Under the pieces are notes generated by a model, which saw nothing but the letters and a program-made list of their open reading frames with translations, had not been told where the DNA came from and made no database searches. A stretch of 47,856 nt of DNA, from assembly GCA_017415005.1 (NCBI GenBank), contig JAFQJK010000068.1, positions 1 through 47,856 on the forward strand, written 5' to 3'. Below are positions 26,487 to 35,127 of the stretch, piece by piece. The stretch is from Rikenellaceae bacterium. GTDB lineage: Bacteria; Bacteroidota; Bacteroidia; Bacteroidales; Rikenellaceae. Each line of letters starts with the position of its first letter. The first letter of the stretch is position 1. Made by a program: the position numbers and the translations under genes.

Positions 26487-26510
26487 AGACGGCATGATTC
26501 GTCCAACATT

Positions 26511-26539
26511 AAAGCAGCGTTTGATACGCTGCTTTTTTA
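26511..26539 (+). terminator. Rho-independent terminator after the ubiquitin-like genes
   Basis: AAAGCAGCGT, a TTGAT loop, then ACGCTGCTTTTTT: a perfect 10-bp stem with T-run, starting 24 bases after the copy 2 stop codon. Confidence 0.9.
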
Positions 26540-26558
26540 GCGACAGAATGTCCCCGCT

Positions 26559-27821
26559 TTAGCTGGTTCGCCGGGTCTCCTGGCCGGTCGCGCCGCCTGC
26601 CCGGACTGTCTCCGCGATGCCGACGCGCTGGAAGATGCCGAGCCCGAAGAGCGGAGCCACGGCCAGCAGGTTCTCGTATATGCCCGAGACCACTTTTTCA
26701 TAGGGGATCAGGTCCTTGCGGATCGAGAATCCGTACAGTTCGAGCGTGAGGCCGTGTTCCGACTGGGTGACGTATTTGACGGCGAACGGCTGTCGCTGGT
26801 CGATAAGCGGATGAGCGGCGGCGAAGGCCTCGATGTAGGCGTGGAACAGGCGCAGGTTGGTCATGAACGGGCTGGGGTTCTCCTCGGCGGCCAGTGCGGC
26901 CATCTTCGCGGCATATGGGGCGATGGCCCCGTGCGCGTACAGCGTTTCGGCCTCAGCCTCCGTGAAGACGCGGATCGAGCCCACGTCGAGCAGCAACTGG
27001 CGCTTGAAGCGGCGCCCGTCGCTCTCCTGCATGTTGCGCCAGTTGGTGAACGACTCGCTCACCATCGAGTAGATCGGAACCATCGTCACCGTGTTGTTCC
27101 AGTTGCGCACCTTGACGCTGTTCACGTTGATGTCGGTCACCACGCCGTCGGCGTTCTTGCTCGGCATCTCGATCCAGTCGCCGGGGCGTACCATATCCTG
27201 GGCCGAAAGCTGGATCGAGGCGACGAAACCGAGGATCGTATCCTTGAACACGAGCGTGATGATGGCTGCCGACGCGCCCATGGCGATCAGCAGGTCGTTC
27301 GGGCTCTTGCCCAGCAGTACCGAGAGCGTAATGATGCTGCTGATGACGTAGATGACGATTTTGGCGCTCTGGATGTAGCCTTTGATCGACTTGCGGTGGG
27401 CTTGCGGCTTGGTCTCGTAGATGTCGTTGGCCGCGTTGAGGAACGCGCAGACGAGCAGCGTGACGATCCAGGTCAGCACGATGTTGATCAGTGAGCGCGT
27501 CTCGCTGATCACTTTCGGGTCGTACCCCTTGAAGATAACGCCCACGGAGGCCTGCACGGCGATCACGGCCAGCAGCCGGATCAGCCGGTTGAAAAAACGG
27601 CGATGGTAGAGGAAGTCGTCCCACTTGGTCGCGCTGCGCTTGATGAAGGCGTGCAGGAAGCCCATGAGCAGCCTGGTCCCGACGAAGTCGATGAGCCAGA
27701 TGAGCCCGACGAGCAGCGCGCATGCGGCGATGAACGTGATGAGGGCCGAGAGTCCCGGCCCGACGCCTATGTGTTCGAGCAGTTGCTGTATGTGCTGGAT
27801 GATCCAGAATTTTTCGGTCAT
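26559..27821 (-). CDS. MscS-family mechanosensitive channel, YbdG-like
   Basis: A 420-residue inner-membrane protein from the ATG at 27821 (MTEKFWIIQHI). There are about five hydrophobic segments: near 20-45, 75-95, 110-130, 150-170 and a pore-lining one at about 175-205. The MscS beta domain follows, with GASAAIITLVFKDTILGF, then VRPGDWIEMPSKNADGVV, then VRNWNNTVTMVPIYSMVSE. Length and the long C-terminal domain with the FTNWRNMQESDGRRFKR stretch resemble E. coli YbdG rather than small MscS. Such channels release solutes on hypo-osmotic shock. It is convergent with the ubiquitin-like genes and divergent from secDF. Confidence 0.88.
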   Translation of the reverse strand: MTEKFWIIQHIQQLLEHIGVGPGLSALITFIAACALLVGLIWLIDFVGTRLLMGFLHAFIKRSATKWDDFLYHRRFFNRLIRLLAVIAVQASVGVIFKGYDPKVISETRSLINIVLTWIVTLLVCAFLNAANDIYETKPQAHRKSIKGYIQSAKIVIYVISSIITLSVLLGKSPNDLLIAMGASAAIITLVFKDTILGFVASIQLSAQDMVRPGDWIEMPSKNADGVVTDINVNSVKVRNWNNTVTMVPIYSMVSESFTNWRNMQESDGRRFKRQLLLDVGSIRVFTEAEAETLYAHGAIAPYAAKMAALAAEENPSPFMTNLRLFHAYIEAFAAAHPLIDQRQPFAVKYVTQSEHGLTLELYGFSIRKDLIPYEKVVSGIYENLLAVAPLFGLGIFQRVGIAETVRAGGATGQETRRTS

Positions 27822-27944
27822 GGTCCGTTCGAGAGGTTTAGGTCCGTATCGAGCGCGCAAAAACCGTGCGCGACGGGGTCTCCCGGGCGGGCCGGAGACC
27901 CGTGGCTAAAGTAGGTAAAAATTATTTATTTAGGTGGGCCGCTG

Positions 27945-27975
27945 TTGGTTTTCGCAAAAAAAATGCGTAGGTTTG
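27945..27975 (+). promoter_or_regulatory. promoter of secDF
   Basis: TTG at 27945-27947, a 20-base spacer and TAGGTTTG at 27968-27975 fit the Bacteroidetes consensus. The leader is about 50 bases. Confidence 0.7.
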
Positions 27976-28032
27976 CAGGCCTAAACTGTATCCGCCCGAA
28001 GAAACTTCAGTAAAATAAATAACTCTACACAA

Positions 28033-31000
28033 ATGCAGAATAAAGGTGCAATAAAATTTCTGGCAATTGTCCTTGCGATTGCCTGTGCGTATCAGCTGTC
28101 GTTTACCTTCGTAACGCAGCACGTCGAGAAGAAGGCGGCCCGGTACGCAGCCGGCGACGATGCCAAGGAGCAGGCCTATCTGGACTCGATCAAGTCGGTG
28201 ACCGTCTACAACCTGGGCTTTATCAAGTTCAATTACAAGGAGTGTAAGGAGAAGGAGATCAACCTGGGTCTCGACCTCAAGGGCGGTATGAACGTTATGC
28301 TCGAGATCTCGGTGCAGGACGTGGTGCGCGCTTTGTCGAACGACAGCAAGGACCCGATCTTCAACCAGGCCCTCGCACAGGCCGAAGCTGACCAGAAGAA
28401 TAGCACGGCCGACTACCTGACGCTGTTTGTCAATGCTTACGAGAAGCTTTCGGGCGGCGGTAAGCTGAGTTATATTTTCAATACGCCGGAGCTCAAGGAG
28501 CTGATCACCCCCTCGTCGACCAACGAGCAGGTGATCCGCGTGCTTCGCAGCCAGGTCGACGGTGCCATCGACAACTCTTTCAACGTGTTGCGTAACCGTA
28601 TCGACAAGTTCGGCGTGACCCAGCCCAATATCCAGCGCCTCGAGAACTCGGGACGCATCATGGTCGAGCTTCCGGGTATCAAGGAGCCGGACCGTGTGCG
28701 CAAGCTGCTGCAGGGTACCGCCAGCCTTGAGTTCTGGGCGACCTACAACAACACCGAGATCTATCCGCTGCTCGTCCAGGCCAACCAGGTGATCAGTGAG
28801 ATCGAGGCTGCCAGGAAGGGCGAAGAGGCTCCGGCCGAGGTGGTGACCGAGGAGGTCAGCGAGACCGTTGTCGAGCCGGTGACCGATTCGACGAGCCTCG
28901 TGGCCCAGCTCGACCAGACGGTGACCGATTCTCTGGCCGGTAACAATGACCTGGCCACGCAGTTCCCGCTTTTTGCCAAGCTGAGCCCGATCGCCGATCC
29001 GCAGAGCGGCATGGTGGGCGACGGTCCGATCGTCGGCCGCGCCATGTCGTACGATACGGCCACGGTGAACAAATACATGAACCTGCCGCAGGTCAAGGCG
29101 CTGATGCCGCGCGATCTCAAGCTGATGTGGGGTGTCAAGGCCATCGATCCGGCCGGGTCGATCTTCGAACTGTACGCCATCAAGGCCAACACGCGTGACG
29201 GCAAGGCTCCGCTCGACGGCGGCGCGGTGGTCGAGGCCCGCGAGGACTATGTGGACCGAGGCTCTTCGGCCGAGGTGAGCATGACGATGAACGCTGCGGG
29301 TGCCCGTACGTGGGCCCGCCTGACGGCTGACAATGCCGGAGGTTTTATCGCCATAGTGCTCGACGGCTATGTTTATTCGGCCCCGTCGGTCAAGGGTGAG
29401 ATCAGCGGCGGCCGCTCGTCGATCACCGGTAACTTCACGATCCAGGAGGCCAAGGACCTTGCCAACGTGCTCAAGTCGGGTAAGCTGCCCGCTCCGGCGC
29501 GCATCATCCAGGATACCGTGGTGGGTCCGTCGCTCGGACAGGAGTCGATCCATGCGAGCATGATCTCGTTCATCCTGGCCTTTGTGCTGGTGCTGATCTA
29601 TATGATCTTCTTCTACAATACGGCCGGTATGGTGGCCAGTGTGGCGCTGATCGCCAACCTCTTCTTCCTGTTCGGCGTGCTCGTCTCGTTCGGCGCGGTG
29701 CTGACGCTTCCGGGTATTGCCGGTATCGTGCTGACGATGGGTATGGCCGTCGATGCCAATGTGATCATCTATGAACGCGTCAAGGAGGAGCTGAGGGCCG
29801 GCAAGGGGCTGAGCCTGTCGATCTCGGAAGGCTTCAAGAACGCCATGTCCGCCATTATCGACTCGAACGTGACGACCATCATCACGGGTATCGTGCTGTT
29901 CCTGTTCGGTACGGGTCCGGTGCAGGGCTTCGCAACGACCCTGATCATCGGTATCATCACCTCGCTTTTCTGCGCGATCTTCATCACCCGGCTGATCTTC
30001 GTCGGCATGTTGAACGCGGGTAAGAACATCCGTTTCTCGAACCGCTTTACGGAGAATTTCCTCAGCAATACGCATATCAACTTCATCAATATCCGTAAGA
30101 TCTCGTACGCTATTTCGGCTGCGCTGATCCTGATCAGTGTCGTGTCGCTCTTCGCGCGCGGCATGAACTACGGCGTTGACTTCTCGGGCGGCCGCGCCTT
30201 CGTGGTCAAGTTTGACCAGAACGTGACGGCCAACGAAGTGCGTACGGCCTTGGAGGCGGGTTTCAGCGATGTCGAGGGCGACGATGCGACCAAGAGCTTC
30301 GAGGTGAAGCAGTTCGGCCGTGACGACCAGATGCGCGTGGTAACCCAGTACAAGTTCGACGACCAGAGCAACGAGGCGACCGCCGAGGTGGAGAACCTGC
30401 TCTACGAGTCGCTCAAGCCGCTGTTCGAGCAGCCGCTGACCTTCGAACAGTTCGCGACTACGGCGACCAGCCAGTACGGTATCATCTCGGCCGAGAAGGT
30501 CGGCCCGAGCGTGGCGCACGACATTACGGTCAACTCGTTCATCGCCGTCATCTTCAGCCTGCTGGCCATCGGCCTCTATATCATCCTCCGCTTCCGCCGT
30601 TGGCAGTGGGGCGTGGGTAGCGTGATCGCGCTGGCTCACGATGCCTTCCTGACGATCGGCCTGTTCTCGCTGCTGCACGGCTTGCTGCCGTTCCCGCTCG
30701 AGGTCGACCAGTCGTTCATCGCGGCGATCCTGACCATTATCGGTTACTCGATCAATGACAAGGTGGTGATCTTCGACCGTATCCGCGAGTACCAGCACGA
30801 TTTCCCGAAGCGGAACATCAAGGATAACATCAACAATGCGATCAACAGTACGCTGTCGCGTACGATCAACACCTCGGGTACGACCATCGTCGTGCTGCTG
30901 GCGATCTTCCTGTTCGGCGGCGACGTGATCCGCGGTTTTGTCTTCGCGCTGATGTTCGGTATCGTTGTCGGCACGCTCTCGTCGATCTTCGTGGCCACGC

Positions 31001-31080
31001 CGATCGCCTACGACCTGATGACCAAAGGCAAGCAGGTCAAGGCTCCCAAGGCAGGGAAGGCCGAAATGGCCGCAGAGTAA
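28033..31080 (+). CDS. secDF: fused protein translocase subunit SecDF
   Basis: A 1015-residue fusion of SecD and SecF, the usual form in Bacteroidetes. It uses the proton gradient to help pull secreted proteins through SecYEG. The SecD half has one N-terminal membrane helix, the motif LGLDLKGG, a long periplasmic domain with NRIDKFGVTQPNIQ, and the helix cluster with GQESIHAS and TMGMAVDANVIIYERV. The SecF half begins near 660, with NYGVDFSGGRAFVV and IIGYSINDKVVIFDRIRE. Twelve membrane helices are expected. It stands alone with its own promoter and a strong terminator. The frame is intact over 3 kb. Confidence 0.96.
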   Translation: MQNKGAIKFLAIVLAIACAYQLSFTFVTQHVEKKAARYAAGDDAKEQAYLDSIKSVTVYNLGFIKFNYKECKEKEINLGLDLKGGMNVMLEISVQDVVRALSNDSKDPIFNQALAQAEADQKNSTADYLTLFVNAYEKLSGGGKLSYIFNTPELKELITPSSTNEQVIRVLRSQVDGAIDNSFNVLRNRIDKFGVTQPNIQRLENSGRIMVELPGIKEPDRVRKLLQGTASLEFWATYNNTEIYPLLVQANQVISEIEAARKGEEAPAEVVTEEVSETVVEPVTDSTSLVAQLDQTVTDSLAGNNDLATQFPLFAKLSPIADPQSGMVGDGPIVGRAMSYDTATVNKYMNLPQVKALMPRDLKLMWGVKAIDPAGSIFELYAIKANTRDGKAPLDGGAVVEAREDYVDRGSSAEVSMTMNAAGARTWARLTADNAGGFIAIVLDGYVYSAPSVKGEISGGRSSITGNFTIQEAKDLANVLKSGKLPAPARIIQDTVVGPSLGQESIHASMISFILAFVLVLIYMIFFYNTAGMVASVALIANLFFLFGVLVSFGAVLTLPGIAGIVLTMGMAVDANVIIYERVKEELRAGKGLSLSISEGFKNAMSAIIDSNVTTIITGIVLFLFGTGPVQGFATTLIIGIITSLFCAIFITRLIFVGMLNAGKNIRFSNRFTENFLSNTHINFINIRKISYAISAALILISVVSLFARGMNYGVDFSGGRAFVVKFDQNVTANEVRTALEAGFSDVEGDDATKSFEVKQFGRDDQMRVVTQYKFDDQSNEATAEVENLLYESLKPLFEQPLTFEQFATTATSQYGIISAEKVGPSVAHDITVNSFIAVIFSLLAIGLYIILRFRRWQWGVGSVIALAHDAFLTIGLFSLLHGLLPFPLEVDQSFIAAILTIIGYSINDKVVIFDRIREYQHDFPKRNIKDNINNAINSTLSRTINTSGTTIVVLLAIFLFGGDVIRGFVFALMFGIVVGTLSSIFVATPIAYDLMTKGKQVKAPKAGKAEMAAE

Positions 31081-31105
31081 GTTCGATCTGTTATATCCGT
31101 ATAGC

Positions 31106-31134
31106 GAGGTCCCGGACAAATAGTCCGGGACCTC
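31106..31134 (+). terminator. Rho-independent terminator of secDF
   Basis: GAGGTCCCGGAC (31106-31117) pairs with GTCCGGGACCTC (31123-31134), with a 5-base loop, followed by TTGCTGTTTG. Starts 25 bases after the stop. Confidence 0.8.
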
Positions 31135-31288
31135 TTGCTGTTTGTCGGCCGGTAGCGTAACGCCCGGGCCGGGTGCTTTCGTCTCCCGGGGGCCGAATGG
31201 ACCGGGCCGGAACGGGGCCTGCTGCTGCGGGCCGGTTAAAAAATCGGGGGATACGTCCCGGGGGCTCGGATTTCTCGTGAAAAACACG

Positions 31289-31296
31289 TAGCTTTG
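31289..31296 (+). promoter_or_regulatory. -7 element for cdaA
   Basis: TAGCTTTG matches TAnnTTTG, 28 bases before the cdaA start. A -33 TTG is not clear. Confidence 0.5.
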
Positions 31297-31324
31297 TAAG
31301 AATGATTAACCGACGGTCCCGGGC

Positions 31325-32101
31325 ATGGATTTTATTCAGATCACGATCATAGATATCATCGACATCCTGGTCGTTGCTATCATCCTCTACCAGATATACC
31401 GGCTTACGCGCGGAACGCATACGCCGAGCATCCTGATGGGTATCCTGATCATCTACCTGCTGTGGGTGGTGGTCCGTGCGCTCAACATGGAGTTGCTGTC
31501 GGCCATCCTGGGCCACATCATCGGCATGGGCGTGCTGGCGCTTGCGATCGTTTTCCAGCCTGAGATCCGCCGCTTCCTGCATATGCTCGGCACGAGCAAC
31601 AACAATCGCCGCGTAGCGCTGCTCAGCCAGCTTTTCGACCCCAAGGAGTACCAGGACGAGCATATGGAGGTCGTGCACCCGATCGTCAAGGCCTGCCTCG
31701 ATATGTCGCACACGAAGACCGGCGCGCTGATCGTGATCCAGCGCGAGAGCGACCTGACGACGATCGCCGAGACGGGAGTCCTGATGGATGCCAAGCTCAC
31801 CTCGTCGTTGATCCGTAATGTCTTTTTCAAGAACTCGCCGCTGCACGACGGGGCGATGATCGTCTCCGAGGGGCGGATCAAGGCGGCCAAGTGCATCCTG
31901 CCGTCGACCGCCGAGCCCGGCGTGCCCGACTCGTTCGGCATGCGCCACCGGGCTGCGCTCGGCATGGCCGAGCTGTCCGACGCTGTGGTGGTAGTGGTGT
32001 CGGAGGAGACGGGGGCGATCTCGATCTTCCATAAGTCCGAGGTGCAGTACGACCTCAATCCCAACGAGTTCCGCACGGCACTCGTTCAGGCCCTTTCATA
32101 G
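31325..32101 (+). CDS. cdaA: membrane diadenylate cyclase, c-di-AMP synthase
   Basis: A 258-residue protein that makes cyclic di-AMP from two ATP. Three N-terminal membrane helices span residues about 8-25, 35-52 and 58-77. The DisA_N catalytic domain follows, with the DGA motif at residues 175-177 (SPLHDGAMIV) and the RHR motif at 207-209 (FGMRHRAALG), both essential in this family. c-di-AMP controls potassium and osmotic balance and cell-wall homeostasis, so the nearby mechanosensitive channel gene is a loosely fitting neighbour. There is no CdaR partner gene, as is usual outside Firmicutes. Confidence 0.95.
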   Translation: MDFIQITIIDIIDILVVAIILYQIYRLTRGTHTPSILMGILIIYLLWVVVRALNMELLSAILGHIIGMGVLALAIVFQPEIRRFLHMLGTSNNNRRVALLSQLFDPKEYQDEHMEVVHPIVKACLDMSHTKTGALIVIQRESDLTTIAETGVLMDAKLTSSLIRNVFFKNSPLHDGAMIVSEGRIKAAKCILPSTAEPGVPDSFGMRHRAALGMAELSDAVVVVVSEETGAISIFHKSEVQYDLNPNEFRTALVQALS

Positions 32102-32708
32102 CGGCTTACGTCTGGCGACGGCGGCCCGTCGTGTTCTTCCGATCATAGTCTGATAGTGGGTGGTCTGCCCTGCGTTGCCCTTATTCTGCCCTGAGACAAG
32201 CGGTATGCGGTCGGTGGCGGCGGTTTCAATGATCGGTGGCGGTTGCTCGCATTGCAGAATCTTTGATCTCTTATGTTCAGGCAGACGGGTTGAGAAACGA
32301 TCCGTGCGTTCCTCTTTTGCCTTGATGCAAAGGGAGGCCGCTCCGGCGACTCCGAATGATGAGGCCGCGTTGTTCAGGGGCCCGCATTGGCGGGGCCCGG
32401 GCGCCTGAGTCGGAAAACCGCTTTGGGACCCGGACAGCTTGCTGCGCCGGGCGGCACCCTTCGCCGGGGTACACCACGCAATCTTTGGGGGCGATCGCCT
32501 GCCGGACGGGCGGCTACCCCTGTAATCCGCCTGATACAACCGGGTTTAGCCGCGTTTTAAACCGGCAGACCCCGGGTGTGCTGGTGCGGCGATGATAAGA
32601 GGTGGTCGGCCGGAGGGCGGCAGAAACGATCATCTTTGACATGCTTATTCCCGGCAATGGTAAGACGTGTTCTGAGAACGGTCGACCCATAGCTGCCCGG
32701 CGACGTTG
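32102..32708. other. 607-base gap between cdaA and rmuC, no gene recognised
   Basis: No reading frame here has convincing protein character, and no known RNA core was found. Visible structure includes an imperfect hairpin of CCGGGTTTA with TTTAAACCGG near 32540-32566 and a perfect 11-bp hairpin at 32693-32723. The gap separates two convergent genes, so both transcripts must end inside it. Confidence 0.35.
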
Positions 32709-32723
32709 CTATTCGCCGGGCAG
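32693..32723 (-). terminator. hairpin overlapping the rmuC stop codon
   Basis: CTGCCCGGCGA (32693-32703) pairs perfectly with TCGCCGGGCAG (32713-32723), with a 9-base loop that holds the rmuC stop codon (32709-32711). No T-run follows on the minus strand, so a termination role is only possible, not shown. Confidence 0.35.
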
Positions 32724-34040
32724 GAGCGGTTCGTCGCTGTCCGCGTCGTCGAAGTCCGACAGTTGTGCGGGCAGTGTCTTCGAGGCCTTGACGCCCAGCT
32801 CGCGCAGCCGCTCGGTACGGCTCACGAGGTTGCCTTTGCCGGTCTTGAGCTGCGACATGGCCTTGTCGTAGTTTGTATGGGCCGCTTCGATGTTCTTGCC
32901 GACCGCGCCCAGCGTTTCGGCAAATCCGACGAACTTGTCATAGAGGGCGGCGCCCTGCTCGGCGATAGCCAGCGCGTTGCGGTTCTGGCTGTCGCGTTTC
33001 CAGAGGTCGTCGACGATCTTGAGCAGCGCGAACAGGTTGGTCGGGCTGCTGATGATCACTTTCCTGTTGTAGGCGTCGGTCCAGATGGCGCTGTCGTTCT
33101 GGAGAGCGGTGAGGAAGGCCGGTTCGTTGGGGATGAACATGATCACGAAGTCGGGCGAGTCGAGCAGTTTCTGGTAGCTTTTCCTGCCCAGTTCCTCGAC
33201 ATGCGCGCGGACCGAGCGCAGGTGTTCCGAAAGCAGCCTTTGCCGCTCCGAGGGGTCCTCGCAGGCCGTGTAATTGACGAATGCCTTGACCGACACCTTC
33301 GAGTCGATCACGATCTGCTTCTGGTCGGGCAGGCGCAGGATCACGTCGGGGCGCAGGTTATTGCCTGCCTCGTCCTTGAGGTTCTCCTGGATCAGGTAGT
33401 GGATGCCCCGGCTCAGGTTCGAGCTCTCGAGGATCGTCTCGAGGATCATCTCGCCCCAGTCGCCCTGCACTTTCGAGTTACCCTTAAGGGCGTTGGTGAG
33501 GTTGGTCGTCTCCTCGGTGATGCGGCGGTTGAGCTCGGCCAGGCGGCCGATCTCGTTGCGGAGCGCCCCGTGCTGCTCGTTTTCGGTCTTGTAGATCAGC
33601 TCGACGCGCTCGCGGAAATCCTTGATATTGTCGCGGAACGGCTTGAGCAGCCCTTCGAGCGACTCCCTGTTCGTCTCTTTGAACTGGCGGCTCTTCTCCT
33701 CGAATATCTCGGCGGCCAGGTTACGGAACTCTGCGCGGAAACGGGCTTCGAGCTCCTCCTGTTCGGCCCGTTGCGTGCGCAGCTTCTCCTCGAGCGCCTC
33801 GCCGCGTGTGAGTGCCTCGGCCTTCTCGCGGATCAGTACGGCGGTGGTGTCGCGGCTGGCCGCGAGGGCCGCCTCGCGCTCGGCCAGCGCCGCCTCGTAG
33901 CGTGCGGTCGTCTCGGCCAGTTGCGCCTGCTGGCGCTCGATCTCGGCGGCGGCGGTGCGGTACGCCGGGCGCAGGGCCAGGTAGGCGATACCGGCCCCGG
34001 CGGCCAGCCCGATCAGCAGGTATATGATTTCCCAGTTCAT
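32709..34040 (-). CDS. rmuC: RmuC-family DNA recombination protein
   Basis: A 443-residue protein from the ATG at 34040 (MNWEIIYLL). A single N-terminal membrane helix (residues about 3-22) is followed by a long coiled coil rich in A, E and R (about 30-130). The conserved RmuC nuclease-like core comes next: NSKVQGDWGEMILETILE, RPDVILRLPDQKQIVIDSK and FIPNEPAFLTAL. RmuC limits inversions and other rearrangements in E. coli; its biochemical role is not settled. The frame extends upstream past the -7 element TACATTTG at 34063-34070, so the internal ATG is the better start. Confidence 0.92.
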   Translation of the reverse strand: MNWEIIYLLIGLAAGAGIAYLALRPAYRTAAAEIERQQAQLAETTARYEAALAEREAALAASRDTTAVLIREKAEALTRGEALEEKLRTQRAEQEELEARFRAEFRNLAAEIFEEKSRQFKETNRESLEGLLKPFRDNIKDFRERVELIYKTENEQHGALRNEIGRLAELNRRITEETTNLTNALKGNSKVQGDWGEMILETILESSNLSRGIHYLIQENLKDEAGNNLRPDVILRLPDQKQIVIDSKVSVKAFVNYTACEDPSERQRLLSEHLRSVRAHVEELGRKSYQKLLDSPDFVIMFIPNEPAFLTALQNDSAIWTDAYNRKVIISSPTNLFALLKIVDDLWKRDSQNRNALAIAEQGAALYDKFVGFAETLGAVGKNIEAAHTNYDKAMSQLKTGKGNLVSRTERLRELGVKASKTLPAQLSDFDDADSDEPLLPGE

Positions 34041-34062
34041 GGTCCACGGTTTTGTGTTCAGG

Positions 34063-34070
34063 CAAATGTA
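34063..34070 (-). promoter_or_regulatory. -7 element for rmuC
   Basis: On the minus strand TACATTTG fits TAnnTTTG, 22 bases before the rmuC start codon. Confidence 0.5.
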
Positions 34071-34272
34071 GCGATTTTTACCGGATAACGGGAGGCTCTT
34101 CGGAACGCCGGGTGCAGAATCGGCCCGATGGGAGCCGGGCCGGCCGTGCATCCCATCACTGAGGAGGGGCGGTGCCTGTGCCGACGCTTTTGTGTCGGGG
34201 GCCCTGCGGCCTTGTGCCGTCAAAAAACGCGGCTTGCGGTACTGTACTGTACGGCCGTTCCGATAAGTTTTC

Positions 34273-34462
34273 TATCTTTGTGCAAAATAGGATGCGGTTC
34301 GGCAATCTTTAGTCGAAAAGTATTCGTTACTTCGCTTCGCTGATCCCTGCCGACCTGACGGCTGACGGCGGGGCTCCGCTCAGTGGGCTCGTTTGCTTTC
34401 ACAGGCTCGGGTCACTGTTTTTACTGGATAAACGCACCGTAGCATTTTAAAATCAACGCAAT
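34273..34462 (+). promoter_or_regulatory. promoter and long leader of the rpe operon with the recurrent leader motif
   Basis: TATCTTTG at 34273-34280 is a perfect -7 box. Six bases later begins ATAGGATGCGGTTCGGCAAT (34287-34306), the same motif as in the leader at 7831-7850. The rest of the leader, about 155 bases, is moderately AT-rich and ends at the rpe start at 34463. The 34041-34272 part of the gap shows nothing besides the rmuC promoter. Confidence 0.55.
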
Positions 34463-35116
34463 ATGGCACGCATCATCTCGCCTTCCATGCTTTCCGCCGA
34501 TTTCGGCTACCTGGCCGACGATACCCGCATGATCGACCGCAGCGCGGCCGAGTGGCTGCACATCGACGTGATGGATGGCGTTTTCGTTCCCAACATATCG
34601 TTCGGCTTCCCCGTACTGGCGGCGATCGCCAGGGAGACCGCCAAGTTTCTCGACGTGCACCTGATGATCGTCGAGCCTGAGAAATACATCAAGCGCTTTG
34701 CCGAGGCGGGCGCCTCGCTCGTTACGATCCATGCCGAGGCGACCGGCGACCTGCCGGCCGCGCTGCGCTCGATCCGTGCGCTGGGCATCAAGGCCGGGGT
34801 GTCGATCAAGCCCGCGACGCCGGTCTGGGCGATCGCCGATGTGCTGCCGCTGTGCGACCTGGTGTTGGTGATGAGCGTCGAGCCGGGCTTCGGCGGGCAG
34901 CAGTTCATGCCCGCGAGCGTCGACAAGGTGCGTGAGCTGCGCAGGCTGATCGACGGGCAGGGCCTCGCCACGCTGATCGAGATCGACGGCGGCGTCTCGC
35001 CTGCGAACGCGGGGATGCTGTTCGGGGCGGGTTGCGACGTGCTGGTGGCCGGCAGCTCGGTGTTCGGGGCGCCCGATCCGCTGGAGGCCATCGAGCAGAT
35101 GTTGAATGCAGAGTAG
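34463..35116 (+). CDS. rpe: ribulose-phosphate 3-epimerase
   Basis: A 217-residue TIM-barrel enzyme interconverting ribulose 5-phosphate and xylulose 5-phosphate in the pentose phosphate pathway. Family landmarks are present in order: SPSMLSADF at the N-terminus, LHIDVMDGVFVPN with the catalytic Asp, VHLMI, VMSVEPGFGGQQF and EIDGGV. The length is normal. It is the first gene of a tight plus-strand run with the ABC-F gene 11 bases downstream, and is preceded by a promoter and a 175-base leader. Confidence 0.96.
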   Translation: MARIISPSMLSADFGYLADDTRMIDRSAAEWLHIDVMDGVFVPNISFGFPVLAAIARETAKFLDVHLMIVEPEKYIKRFAEAGASLVTIHAEATGDLPAALRSIRALGIKAGVSIKPATPVWAIADVLPLCDLVLVMSVEPGFGGQQFMPASVDKVRELRRLIDGQGLATLIEIDGGVSPANAGMLFGAGCDVLVAGSSVFGAPDPLEAIEQMLNAE

Positions 35117-35127
35117 ATTAGAATTTC

